Source of the DNA: Aldehydirespirator sp965204875
GTDB lineage: Bacteria > Actinomycetota > Acidimicrobiia > Acidimicrobiales > Aldehydirespiratoraceae
NCBI GenBank assembly: GCA_965204875.1
Contig: OZ242020.1
Coordinates: 2,604,001-2,668,000 of the forward strand
DNA: 64,000 bases
Reading direction: 5' to 3'
Position numbers and translations under genes: made by a program. A model generated the notes under the pieces. It ran no database searches. It was not told the origin of the DNA and was given only the letters and a program-made list of their open reading frames with translations. Position 1 is the stretch's first letter, and every line of letters begins with the position of its first letter. Of the stretch, positions 7,085 through 15,824 are shown piece by piece.

Positions 7085-9911
7085 CTGTCAGCAGCAGGGT
7101 GCGGCGCAGGAGATCCTGGTCTGTGGCGCTGCCGGAGCCACCGGTGCGGTAGCGGGCTAGCAGCTCGGCCTGCAGGACGTTGATCGGGTCGAGGTAGGCG
7201 TCGCGCACCACCAGCGTGCGGCGCAGGATGGGCAGGTCCTCCAGCAGGCCCTGCCCGGTCAGCGCCGTCACCTCGGCGACCGTGCGGTTGTACTCGTCGC
7301 AGACGGCGTCGAAATGGTGGTGCAGGGCGGGATCGACCAGCGTGTTCACGTAATGGCGGGCGATTGCCAGGTCGGTCTTGAACAGGGTCATCTCCACGTT
7401 GGACACGAAGGTGCGGAAGAACCGCCAGTTCCGGTACATGTCGTCGAGATCCGCGCCCATGCCCGCGGCACGCGCCGCGGCCAGGCCGGAGCCGACGCCG
7501 AACCAGCCGGGCACGATCTGGCGGGACTGGGTCCAGCCGAACACCCAGGGAATGGCGCGCAGCCCGTCGATGCCGTCGCTCGCCGTGCCGCGCCGCGCCG
7601 GGCGGGAGCCGATGTTCATCTCGGCCAGCTCCTCGACCGGAGTGGAGGTGCGGAAGTACTCGACGAGCCCCGGCGCCTCGATGAAGGCCCGGTAGGCGCG
7701 GTAGGCCGAAGCCGAGACCGTCTCCATGACGCCGTCCCAGCGGCCGGTCACGGCGGGCTCGTGCCTGGGGACGCGATGCGCCAGCGAGGCCTCCACCACC
7801 GCGGCGAGGGCCAGGTCGAGGTTGCGGTGCGCCAAGCGGGGGAGGCCGTACTTGTCGGCCACAACCTCGCCCTGCTCGGTGATCTTCAGCGAGCCGCTGA
7901 CCGCGCCCGGCGGCTGGCTCAGGATCGAGGCGTGCGTGGGGCCGCCGCCGCGCCCGACCGTGCCGCCGCGCCCGTGGAACACGGTGACTGCGACGCCGGC
8001 CTCCGCCGACACCTCGGTTATCGCCCGCAGAGCCTTGTGGATCTCCCACTGGGACGTGGCGATGCCCCCGTCCTTGTTGGAGTCCGAGTAGCCCACCATC
8101 ACCTCCTGCACGCCGCCGCGCAGCTCCACCAGCTCGCGATACGGCCCGGTGCCCAGCAGCTCGCGCAGCACCGCGCCCGCCGAGCGCAGATCCTCGATGG
8201 TCTCGAACAGCGGCACGAAGCCGAGCCGGGCCACCCCCGCTCCCAGGTCCACCAGACCGGCCTCGCGGGCCAGCACCACCGGGGCCAGCAGGTCGTCGAC
8301 GCCCCGTGTCATCGACACGATGTAGCTCTGAACCACCTGGTCGCCGCGGGCGTCCATCTCATTGCGCAGCACCCGGAACAGCTCCATGGTGCCGTCCGCG
8401 TCGCCTCCCAATGACCGTGCGGGCGGCATCAGCGGGCGCGGGCCCGACAGCTCGGCCGCCAGCAGGGCGGCGCGCTCGGGTGCCGGAAGCGCCGCGTAGT
8501 CGATTCCCAGCGGCGCGAACATCGGCGCCAGGGCCTGGTGATGGCGGTCCGAGTGCTCGCGTATGTCCAGGACAGCCAGGTCGAAGCCGATCATGGCCAC
8601 TATGCGGCGCACCCGGGCCAGCCGGCCGCGCGCCAGCAGACCCCCGCCGTTGGCCTCCAGCGACCGGCCGATGACTGCCAGATCGGCCGCCAGCTCTTCG
8701 GCGGATGTGTAGGCCGAGGCTCGGGGCGGCGAAGCGGCCGCGGCGGACAGGCGCCGGTGAATGACCGCCAGCCGCTGGCGATACGGCTCGCCCGCGCTGA
8801 GGGTGTCGAAGCGCGCCGTCACCTTCGAGAACCGCTCGCGATCGGTGCGCAGCTGCTCGGCAAGCTCGCCGGAGACGCCCCGCACCGCCAGACCGATGCT
8901 CAGCTCCGACGACAGCTGCTCGATCTCGCCCAGGAGGATCCGCAGAGCCCGCTGGCGCTGGAACCGCAGCACCTCGATGGTCGTGGAGGGGGTGACCCTC
9001 GGGTTGCCGTCGCGGTCGCCGCCGACCCACGACCCGAAACGGATCGGCGAGCGGTCCGGATCGAGACGCCCCCCCAGCGATGCCAGCACCGCATCCACGT
9101 CGTCGAGCAGTTCGGGCACGCCGGCGGTCACGACCTCGGTGAGGAAGTACAGGATCGACCGGGCCTCGTCCACAGGGTCGGGTCGCTGCCTGCGCAGCTC
9201 GTCGGTCTGCCAGATGGCGTCGATCAGCTCGTCGACCCGCCGGTCAACGCGCCGGCGCGCCGTGCCGTCGGCGCCGGCGTGGATCCGCGACTCGATGAGC
9301 GCGGCGATCTCGGCCAGCTTGTCGAGGATCGACCTGCGTGACACCTCCGTGGGATGCGCCGTGAACACGGGCCGCAGCTCCGCCGAGCCGACCGTGGTGA
9401 TGATCTCGTCGACGTCGATCCCGGCCTGCCTGAGACGGCCCACCATCTCGCCGAAGCGGTTGGATCCGGCCGCCCGCTTCTCGGTGAGGTCGTCGATGCG
9501 GTGAACCTGCTCGGCCGTGTTGGCCAGGTGGAAGTAGACCGTGAAGGCCCGCGCCAGCAGCCCGGCCTCAGCCAGGCCGGAGCCGGCCAGCAGCTCAGCG
9601 AGGGCGGTCTTGTCCCCGTCCTTGTCCTCGCCGTTGCGTGCCAGGCCACGGGACAGGCGGCGAACCTGCTCCACACGCTCCAGCAGCTCGCTGCCGTGCT
9701 GGCGCACCAGAGCCTCGCCGAGCTGGCGGCCCAGGCGACGGATGTCATGGCGCAGCGCCGAGTCGAGTTCGCCCAGCGGCTCGTCCGGCGATTCCGCTGG
9801 CAGGCCCGCTCCCAGGCCCGCCCCCGACGAGACCGGCTCGTTCGGTGATTCTTCTGGCGAGTCCGCCGCCGAAACCGGCTCGCCCGATCCCCGGTCACCA
9901 GAGCCACGCAC
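7047..9911 (-). CDS. ppc: Phosphoenolpyruvate carboxylase
   Basis: Converts PEP and bicarbonate to oxaloacetate (anaplerosis). The 954-residue protein carries the family signatures in order: VFTAHPTEVSRR, GSWVGGDRDGNPRVT, the active-site block MVGYSDSNKDGG, and FHGRGGTVGRGGGP (mobile loop) with SLKITEQGEVVADKYG. Length agrees with bacterial PEPC plus a 50-residue N-terminal extension. That extension is low-complexity and internally repeated (xSPEESPNEPV and ESPDEP), so the true start could be later than GTG 9911. The upstream gene menJ ends 30 bp away on the same strand, suggesting one transcript ABC ATPase-menJ-ppc. Confidence 0.95.
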   Translation of the reverse strand: MRGSGDRGSGEPVSAADSPEESPNEPVSSGAGLGAGLPAESPDEPLGELDSALRHDIRRLGRQLGEALVRQHGSELLERVEQVRRLSRGLARNGEDKDGDKTALAELLAGSGLAEAGLLARAFTVYFHLANTAEQVHRIDDLTEKRAAGSNRFGEMVGRLRQAGIDVDEIITTVGSAELRPVFTAHPTEVSRRSILDKLAEIAALIESRIHAGADGTARRRVDRRVDELIDAIWQTDELRRQRPDPVDEARSILYFLTEVVTAGVPELLDDVDAVLASLGGRLDPDRSPIRFGSWVGGDRDGNPRVTPSTTIEVLRFQRQRALRILLGEIEQLSSELSIGLAVRGVSGELAEQLRTDRERFSKVTARFDTLSAGEPYRQRLAVIHRRLSAAAASPPRASAYTSAEELAADLAVIGRSLEANGGGLLARGRLARVRRIVAMIGFDLAVLDIREHSDRHHQALAPMFAPLGIDYAALPAPERAALLAAELSGPRPLMPPARSLGGDADGTMELFRVLRNEMDARGDQVVQSYIVSMTRGVDDLLAPVVLAREAGLVDLGAGVARLGFVPLFETIEDLRSAGAVLRELLGTGPYRELVELRGGVQEVMVGYSDSNKDGGIATSQWEIHKALRAITEVSAEAGVAVTVFHGRGGTVGRGGGPTHASILSQPPGAVSGSLKITEQGEVVADKYGLPRLAHRNLDLALAAVVEASLAHRVPRHEPAVTGRWDGVMETVSASAYRAYRAFIEAPGLVEYFRTSTPVEELAEMNIGSRPARRGTASDGIDGLRAIPWVFGWTQSRQIVPGWFGVGSGLAAARAAGMGADLDDMYRNWRFFRTFVSNVEMTLFKTDLAIARHYVNTLVDPALHHHFDAVCDEYNRTVAEVTALTGQGLLEDLPILRRTLVVRDAYLDPINVLQAELLARYRTGGSGSATDQDLLRRTLLLTVNGVAAGLRNTG

Positions 9912-9941
9912 GCAAGCTCCCCTCGCAGCCCGGCAGCCGGA

Positions 9942-11222
9942 TCAGGCCGCGGCCCGGGTGCGGCGCAGCAGCGGGTCGGCCAGCTTGAGTCCCCGGTCGG
10001 CGAGCCGCAGCACCCGTGAGGCCGCCCCGGGCGTGTCCGCGTCGATCAGGTTGCCCATCACCTGCAGCGTGATGTCGGCCACGGCCTGCGTCCCGACCGC
10101 CAGGCGAAGCCCGTTGCGCAGGATCCATGGATGGCCGATCAGGAAGCTGAAGCGCCTGCCGGTGCGCAGGAAGCTGTCGAAGCGCTCGCCGATGGCCCGG
10201 TCATAGGCTCCCGGCGCGGTCGCCGGATCGGCCAGGAACAAGTCGGCGATCAGCATCCCCGACTCGAGACCGTAGTCGATGCCCTCGCCGTTCATGGGAT
10301 TGACCAGCCCGGCCGCATCGCCCACGGCCGCCCATCCGGGCCCGTGGCGGCGGGCCGCGCTCATGGGCAGCCGCCAGGCCCGGGGCCGCTCCAGGTTCTC
10401 ACCGAGTTCCCACTCGCCGGCCACGAGGGCGCGGTAGTCGCTCAAGAGGCGGTTTAGGTTGAGCTTGCGGAAGTCCTTCATCGTGGAAAGGGCGCCGACG
10501 CCGATGTTCACCGTGCCGTCACCGGCCGGGAACATCCAGCCGTAACCGGGCACCCAGCCGCCGTCGGCGCCGCGCAGCGTGAGGCACGCCTCCAGGTAGC
10601 GATCGGCGTGGCGGGGGCTGGACGCGTAGGTGCGGATGGCGAGGCCGAACGGCTCCGACGCAACCCTTTCCGCACCCAGCAGCCGCGCCGCGGCGCCGGG
10701 CGCCCCTGCCGCGACGACCACAAGGTCGGCCTGCCAGCGCCTGCCGCTGGCGGTCTCCTCTACACCGGTGACCTTCGCGCCGTCGCCGACCGCCGGCATT
10801 GCCTCGGTGTCCCAGAGGATCTCCGCGCCGGCCGCGCCGGCCGCGTCCACTAGGTGCTTGTCGAGGGCACGCCGGGGCCACACCGCGCCGTGCGGGCCGA
10901 AGCGCCCGCGCGCCGGCCACAGCAACTCGCGCCGCCTGCTCCCCGCGATCATGCGTAGGCCGTCGATGCGGTGCGCATCCTCGAGGCCGATGCCCAGCTC
11001 GGTCAGCGCCGTCACCGCCCGCGGGGTGAGACCGTCGCCGCACACCTTGTCCCGCCCCGGCGAGGCCTTCTCGAACACCGTCACACGAGCACCGCCGGAT
11101 GCTGCTCGTATGGCCGCGGCCGCGCCGGCGGGCCCGGCGCCGATCACAGCCATATCGCAGCGGCGGGAGGTCGCCGTCAATGGGCGGGAGGTGGTTGTCA
11201 ATGGGCGCGAGGTGGCTGTCAA
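9942..11222 (-). CDS. Geranylgeranyl reductase family protein, MenJ-like
   Basis: FAD-dependent oxidoreductase that saturates isoprenoid double bonds. In mycobacteria the closest characterised relative, MenJ, reduces one isoprene unit of menaquinone. Visible motifs: FAD-binding AVIGAGPAGAAAA, CGDGLTPRAV, PGYGWMFPAGDGTVNIGVGALS, and GDAAGLVNPMNGEGIDYGLESG. These match MenJ closely in order and wording. The likely TTG start (11222) overlaps the stop of the ABC ATPase. The first 21 codons are three 7-codon repeats (LTATSRP), each offering its own TTG, so the real start is ambiguous. It probably acts at the membrane face, although no transmembrane helix is visible. Confidence 0.8.
   Translation of the reverse strand: MTATSRPLTTTSRPLTATSRRCDMAVIGAGPAGAAAAIRAASGGARVTVFEKASPGRDKVCGDGLTPRAVTALTELGIGLEDAHRIDGLRMIAGSRRRELLWPARGRFGPHGAVWPRRALDKHLVDAAGAAGAEILWDTEAMPAVGDGAKVTGVEETASGRRWQADLVVVAAGAPGAAARLLGAERVASEPFGLAIRTYASSPRHADRYLEACLTLRGADGGWVPGYGWMFPAGDGTVNIGVGALSTMKDFRKLNLNRLLSDYRALVAGEWELGENLERPRAWRLPMSAARRHGPGWAAVGDAAGLVNPMNGEGIDYGLESGMLIADLFLADPATAPGAYDRAIGERFDSFLRTGRRFSFLIGHPWILRNGLRLAVGTQAVADITLQVMGNLIDADTPGAASRVLRLADRGLKLADPLLRRTRAAA
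11160..11222 (-). repeat. 21-bp tandem repeat at the MenJ-like gene start
   Basis: Three imperfect 21-bp units encode the extreme N-terminus (TATSRPL, TTTSRPL, TATSRR). Each unit contains a potential TTG start, so initiation could occur at more than one copy. Confidence 0.8.
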
Positions 11223-11938
11223 TGGTTGTGGTCGTGTTCGGAGTGGCCGCCGAGCATTCGCTCCCCGAACGCCTCCTTCAGTCGCTCGGGTGCGAGCATC
11301 TCGCCGGGCCTGCCGGCGGCGACCAGCCTGTTGTCCAGGAGCATCACCGAGTCGCAGTGACGGGCCTCGTCGAGGTAGTGGGTGGTGACGATCACCACGG
11401 CCCCGCGCTCGGCACAGCGCTGGATCACATCGAGGATGCGCTCCTGGCTGGGTATGTCCAGTCCCGTGACAGGCTCGTCGAGCATCACCACATCGGGCTC
11501 GCCCGCCAGCACCTGCGCGATCCTCACCCGCTGCTGCTGGCCCCCGCTGAGGCTGCCGAAGCTGTGATCCGCCAGCCGGTTCACGTCGAGCTGCTCGCCG
11601 GCGTCTTGCATGGCGGCCCGGTCACCCGCTCCCAGCCGGCGAAGCAGCCCGACCCGGCGGTAGCGGCCCATGGCCATCACCTCGCCGGCGGTGATCGGCA
11701 TCCAGGTCGCCGGCAGGCGCTGGGACACGTAGCCGAGCTTCTCGGGGACGCCGCGGATGCGTCCCGAGGTGGGTTTTCGCAGTCCGGCCAGGCATTGCAG
11801 CATGACCGTCTTGCCCGATCCGTTGACTCCCATGACGGCCGTGGCGGTACCGGGATCGAATGTGTGGGTCACGCCCTCAAGTGCGGTGAAGTCGTCGAAC
11901 CTGACACACAGATCCTCAACCACGAGAGCGGCGACCAC
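11219..11938 (-). CDS. znuC: ABC transporter ATPase of the Zn/Mn type (ZnuC-like)
   Basis: ATP-binding subunit, 239 residues: Walker A GVNGSGKT, Q-loop GYVSQR, signature LSGGQQQR, Walker B VVMLDEP, and switch His in VIVTTHYLDEA. It resembles ATPases of the metal-chelate/zinc group. The C-terminus ends in a His/Asp tail (HSEHDHNH), which hints at Zn handling. The zinc-binding protein and permease genes at 22.4-24.6 kb lack an ATPase beside them, so this gene is the likely partner although it sits 10 kb away in another operon. Start GTG 11938 faces the dioxygenase gene at 11962 across 23 bp. A Mn transporter role is the alternative. Confidence 0.75.
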   Translation of the reverse strand: MVAALVVEDLCVRFDDFTALEGVTHTFDPGTATAVMGVNGSGKTVMLQCLAGLRKPTSGRIRGVPEKLGYVSQRLPATWMPITAGEVMAMGRYRRVGLLRRLGAGDRAAMQDAGEQLDVNRLADHSFGSLSGGQQQRVRIAQVLAGEPDVVMLDEPVTGLDIPSQERILDVIQRCAERGAVVIVTTHYLDEARHCDSVMLLDNRLVAAGRPGEMLAPERLKEAFGERMLGGHSEHDHNH

Positions 11939-11961
11939 GTAGGAGAAGCTATATTCCGCGC

Positions 11962-13047
11962 ATGCTGGACACCACCGCCAACACCGCTACCGAGACCACT
12001 ACCGACACCGCTGCCCGCGCATCCTCAGACATTCCCGGCACAGCGGAAGCCGCTGGTGTCCCAGCAACCAATGGAGCCGCAGCCAATGCGGCGACCCCGG
12101 AAGCCCCCGGAACCTCGGATCCGGCGGCGCGTGTCACTCCGGGAAGGGTCCGCATCGAGCGCTACGGGCTCGACCTGGGGCCGTGGCTGCACCTCGCCGC
12201 CGAGCGCGGCCGGCTCGCTGAGCCCTCGTTCCGCCACATCGAGGTCACGCCCCAGGGGGCCACGCTGGGTGCCGAGGTCGGCGGCGTCGATTTGCGTGCC
12301 GACCTCGCCGGTGAGGTGGTGGACGAGATCCGCCAGGCGCTGCTCGACTACAAGGTGCTGGTGTTTCGCGATCAGCCGATCAGCTCCTCGCAGCACGTGG
12401 CCTTCGCCCGCCGGTTCGGCGAGCTGGAGATCCACCCGTTCATCACGGGCAACACCGATCATCCCGAGCTGGTCCGCTTCGAGAAGGGCGCCGACACCGG
12501 CGGCTTCGAGAACGGCTGGCACCATGACGTGACCTGGCGCGAGGTTCCGTCGATGGGGGCGATCCTGCACGCCGTCAAGGTTCCGGCCACGGGCGGCGAC
12601 ACCCTGTTCTGCGACATGGCCGCGGCCTACGACGGCTTGGACGACGCCGTCAAGGAGCGCATCGCGCCCCTGGTGGCGGTGCACGACTTCATGGTCGCCT
12701 TCAGGGGCCAGGTACCGGACGGCCAGCAGGAGCAGTTCCGGGCCCGCTACCCGCCGGCACGCCATCCGGTGGTGTGCACGCACCCGCACACCGGGCGCAG
12801 GCTGATCTTCGTCAACTGCTACTTCACATCTCACATCGAGGGCATGGACGACGGCGAGGGCGTCGAGTTGATCAAGCACCTGGCCGCGCAGGCCAACGTG
12901 GTCGAGTACCAGTACCGGGTGCGCTGGGAGACCGACACGGTGGTGTTCTGGGACAACCGCTCGGTACAGCACTACGCCGCCAGCGACTACTACCCCGACA
13001 CCCGCACGATGGAGCGGGCGAGCATCGTCGGCACCCGCCCGACCTGA
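11962..13047 (+). CDS. TauD/TfdA-family Fe(II)/2-oxoglutarate dioxygenase
   Basis: A 361-residue dioxygenase. After a 60-residue Thr/Ala-rich tail of no clear function come the TauD-family core elements: GAEVGGVDL, LVFRDQPI, the iron ligands H187-x-D189 in WHHDVTW, the co-substrate segment ATGGDTLFCDM, and the distal His in NRSVQHYA with a following Arg for 2-oxoglutarate. The family oxidises sulfonates, 2,4-D-like acids or other small carboxylates; the substrate is not predictable here. It has a short divergent promoter shared with the ABC ATPase. Confidence 0.85.
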   Translation: MLDTTANTATETTTDTAARASSDIPGTAEAAGVPATNGAAANAATPEAPGTSDPAARVTPGRVRIERYGLDLGPWLHLAAERGRLAEPSFRHIEVTPQGATLGAEVGGVDLRADLAGEVVDEIRQALLDYKVLVFRDQPISSSQHVAFARRFGELEIHPFITGNTDHPELVRFEKGADTGGFENGWHHDVTWREVPSMGAILHAVKVPATGGDTLFCDMAAAYDGLDDAVKERIAPLVAVHDFMVAFRGQVPDGQQEQFRARYPPARHPVVCTHPHTGRRLIFVNCYFTSHIEGMDDGEGVELIKHLAAQANVVEYQYRVRWETDTVVFWDNRSVQHYAASDYYPDTRTMERASIVGTRPT

Positions 13048-13157
13048 CCCGGGCGCTGGAGCATCGCGTCCACGGGGCCGGGTCCGCCAAGCCCCCGAGA
13101 GCATCGCTGGGAGCGTCTCCAGGACATCGAGAACGCTCTAGGACATACTGCGGCGCC

Positions 13158-13835
13158 GTGGCACCCAGGACCGACTGGAACCCGCTGCTGCGCGGCGAGT
13201 TCGACAAGGAGTACTGGCGCGACCTGCAGTCGTTCGTGCGCCAGGAGCGGAACCTGCACCGGGTGTTCCCGCCCGAGCAGGAGGTCTTCGCAGCCCTTCA
13301 CCTGACGCCGCACGCCGCGGTGAAGGTGCTGATACTGGGACAGGATCCCTACCACGGGCCGCGCCAGGCCCACGGTCTGGCCTTCTCGGTGCGGGCGGGC
13401 GTGCCCATACCGCCGTCGCTGGCGAACATCCTCACCGAGTTGCACGACGACATCGGCGCACCCGTGCCGGGTCACGGCTCGCTCAAGCACTGGGCCCGCC
13501 AGGGGGTGCTGCTGCTCAACGCCACACTCACAGTGCGGGCCAATAGGGCTGCCAGCCACCAGGGCCAGGGCTGGGAGCGCTTCACGGACGAGGTGATCCG
13601 CGCCGTCAACGACAAGCCCGAGCACGTGGTGTTCATCCTGTGGGGCGGCTCGGCCAGGCGCAAGAAGTCGCTGGTGGACGCGGCTCGCCACACGATCATC
13701 GAGTCGGCGCACCCCTCGCCGCTGGCGGCCAGGGGAGGCTTCTTCGGCAGCCGCCCGTTCAGTCGCGCCAACGCGGCGCTCACCGCCGCCGGACGCGAGC
13801 CGGTGGACTGGGCCATCCCGGAGCTGCCCCTATAG
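13158..13835 (+). CDS. ung: Uracil-DNA glycosylase, family 1
   Basis: Removes uracil from DNA in base excision repair. The 225-residue protein has the water-activating motif GQDPYHG (61-67), the uracil-pocket block GVLLLNATLTV, ILWGGSA, and the DNA-intercalating HPSPLAARGGFFGSRPFS. The GTG at 13158 gives the usual family length. It is followed by another DNA-repair gene (ogt), a functional pairing, although 190 bp separates them. Confidence 0.95.
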   Translation: MAPRTDWNPLLRGEFDKEYWRDLQSFVRQERNLHRVFPPEQEVFAALHLTPHAAVKVLILGQDPYHGPRQAHGLAFSVRAGVPIPPSLANILTELHDDIGAPVPGHGSLKHWARQGVLLLNATLTVRANRAASHQGQGWERFTDEVIRAVNDKPEHVVFILWGGSARRKKSLVDAARHTIIESAHPSPLAARGGFFGSRPFSRANAALTAAGREPVDWAIPELPL

Positions 13836-14025
13836 CCGCTCTCGGCTCTTGGAGAGTGAGTCATCCCCTGGAGACGGAGGACTCCCACGCCCTCCTGATG
13901 AGGCTCCGGACGGCCGCCCGTGTGGATTGGCTCTGGCCGGCAGCGCGCCGCCACCATGCACGGCCGGATAGGATCGAGGCGCACGGTCCGCGGCGGATCG
14001 GTAGCGGACGAATGGGAGGTACCCG

Positions 14026-14622
14026 ATGGGATCCACGCAAGCGCACCACACCTCGCCGGAGCGCCTCAACGAACCTGCGCCCGTGCTTTCCGAGGTGCCG
14101 GATCGAGCCGGCCGGACACATCTGTGGTTCATGGCCCCCAGTCCTGTCGGGCCGGTGTTCGTGGCGCACGCCCACGGTTGGATATCGGGACTCCAGATCG
14201 TGCCCGGCGGCAGCGAACCCGAACCGGGACGCTTCGTCGACTACATGCGCGACGAGGTCGGGGTGGACGTCGAGGCCGACCCCGACCCGGACGCCAAGCT
14301 GGTGGCAAGGGTCAGCGAGGCCCTGGCCACCGGACGCACCGACGTGCCGGTCGATCTGTCGTCGCGCACTCCGTTCCACCAGGAGGTGCTAAGGGCCACC
14401 ACGCGCATCCCGCCCGGGGAGGTGCGAACCTACGCTGAGCTGGCGTCGATGGTCGGCCGGCCCCGTGCGGCTCGGGCAGTGGGCACGGCTATGGCCCGCA
14501 ACCCGGTGCCCCTGCTCGTTCCGTGCCACCGGGTGGTGCCCAGCAGCGGGGGAGTGGGACACTACGGCTACGGCAGCGACCTCAAGGCGAAGCTGCTCGC
14601 CGGCGAGGGAGGGGCGCCCTAG
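14026..14622 (+). CDS. ogt: Methylated-DNA--protein-cysteine methyltransferase
   Basis: Suicide repair enzyme for O6-alkylguanine. The active-site motif is PCHRV with acceptor Cys167, preceded by the helix-turn-helix region RTPFHQEVLRA and GEVRTYAELA, and by RAARAVGTAMARNP. The 198-residue length fits the Ogt family with a short N-terminal domain. The start ATG 14026 has GGAGGT 9 nt upstream. Its end overlaps the convergent uridine kinase by 4 bp. Confidence 0.93.
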   Translation: MGSTQAHHTSPERLNEPAPVLSEVPDRAGRTHLWFMAPSPVGPVFVAHAHGWISGLQIVPGGSEPEPGRFVDYMRDEVGVDVEADPDPDAKLVARVSEALATGRTDVPVDLSSRTPFHQEVLRATTRIPPGEVRTYAELASMVGRPRAARAVGTAMARNPVPLLVPCHRVVPSSGGVGHYGYGSDLKAKLLAGEGGAP

Positions 14623-15263
14623 CCGGCCTCGGTCGCGCCCTCCGCTGGGGAGGCGAGCTGCACGATGGCGGACGCGAGCTCCTCCACAGCGGAGAAGCCG
14701 GCCGCTCCGTTCGTCGTCGCGATCCGGTCAGCGAGGCCGCGGTGGGGTTCCACGTGGGCATCGTGCATGGGCGCCACGGTCGCCGCGAACTGCCGGCGGA
14801 CATGGTCGGGGCGGCGGCCGCGCTCGGCGACGTCGCGCAGGAGGCGCCGCTGCAGGCGCACGTCCGCGGGCGCGTCCAGGAACACCGTGTAGTCGAGCCG
14901 CCGGCGGACATCGGCGAACGCGAGCAGCAGGACGCCCTCCACCAGCAGCAGGGGAGCGGACGCGACCCTCTCGAAGCGGCCCGTCAGCGTGTGCGTGGTG
15001 AAGTCGTAGATGGGGACATCCACATCAGCGCCGCCTCGCAGCCTGTCGAGGTGGCTGATGAACAGCTCGCGGTCGAGCGCGTCGGGATGATCGTAGTTGC
15101 AATGTCCGCGCTGCTCGGCTGGCAGGTGCGACAGGTCGCGGTAGTAGGCGTCGAAGGAGAGCACGCTCACGCCCCGCCCGCCGAGCCGGCCGACGACAAG
15201 GCTGCTGAGCGTCGTCTTGCCCGCACCAGAGCCGCCGCATATCCCGCAGACGAGCACCTCCAC
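14619..15263 (-). CDS. udk: Uridine kinase
   Basis: Phosphorylates uridine/cytidine for pyrimidine salvage. The 214-residue P-loop kinase has Walker A GGSGAGKT (10-17), the FDAYYRD loop, the NYDHPDALD substrate segment, PIYDFTTHTR-like PIYDFTTHTL, and LLVEGVLLL. The lid region RRLLRDVAERGR is present. The GTG start at 15263 places the P-loop at the usual distance. It is monocistronic on the minus strand. Confidence 0.9.
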   Translation of the reverse strand: MEVLVCGICGGSGAGKTTLSSLVVGRLGGRGVSVLSFDAYYRDLSHLPAEQRGHCNYDHPDALDRELFISHLDRLRGGADVDVPIYDFTTHTLTGRFERVASAPLLLVEGVLLLAFADVRRRLDYTVFLDAPADVRLQRRLLRDVAERGRRPDHVRRQFAATVAPMHDAHVEPHRGLADRIATTNGAAGFSAVEELASAIVQLASPAEGATEAG

Positions 15264-15374
15264 GGGTCCACACCCTATTGTGGCCAGAGGCCGAGCGTCA
15301 GTGAGGCCGTGGCGTGGGCGGCCCGTGAGCGCAGCGTGCAGGAGCGGGGGTCCTGCCGCGGCCTGAGCGGGCTT

Positions 15375-15800
15375 TCAGGCGCCGAGGCGGGCGCGGGCCT
15401 CTGCGGAGCGCTGGAGCAGGTAGGCGGGGACCGTGACGCCGTTGACCACTGCGTCGCCACCCGAGTTCGCCGTGTCGGCGCCCGCATCCGCGGCATCGGC
15501 ATCGGCCGACTCCGCTGCCTCCAGCGCCGCACGCTCGGCCTGCTCCGCCTCCCGGTCGCGAGCGGCCAGGAAGCGCTCGAAGTCCTGTGACCTGACCAGA
15601 TCGCCGTGGTCGATGTGTCCCACCACCCGGCCGCCGGGGAATCGCACCCAGTAGCGGTACCAGGCGAAGCCGTTGGCCATGGCCACGGTGCCCTCGGCCC
15701 CCTGCGGCAGGCCGCGCAAGCCCGCCACCAGCCGCACCTTCTGGCCTCGCTTCAGGGTGCGGGCCTGGAGTTGCGCGGTCGTGGGGGTCTTGGGCGGCAC
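15375..15800 (-). CDS. Hypothetical protein with small beta-rich N-terminal domain
   Basis: A 141-residue protein (start GTG 15800). Residues 10-60 contain a beta-strand-rich stretch (RGQKVRLVAGLRGLPQGAEGTV, then WYRYWVRFPGG and GHIDHGDLV) that looks like an SH3/KOW-type small domain. Residues 65-120 are an Ala/Glu/Asp helix. I do not recognise a named family. The start is 25 bp from the divergent amidohydrolase. A reading frame twice as long extends antisense over the amidohydrolase, but that part has no coding character. Confidence 0.6.
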   Translation of the reverse strand: MPPKTPTTAQLQARTLKRGQKVRLVAGLRGLPQGAEGTVAMANGFAWYRYWVRFPGGRVVGHIDHGDLVRSQDFERFLAARDREAEQAERAALEAAESADADAADAGADTANSGGDAVVNGVTVPAYLLQRSAEARARLGA

Positions 15801-15824
15801 CGGCTCACACGGTAGCGTGAGGCG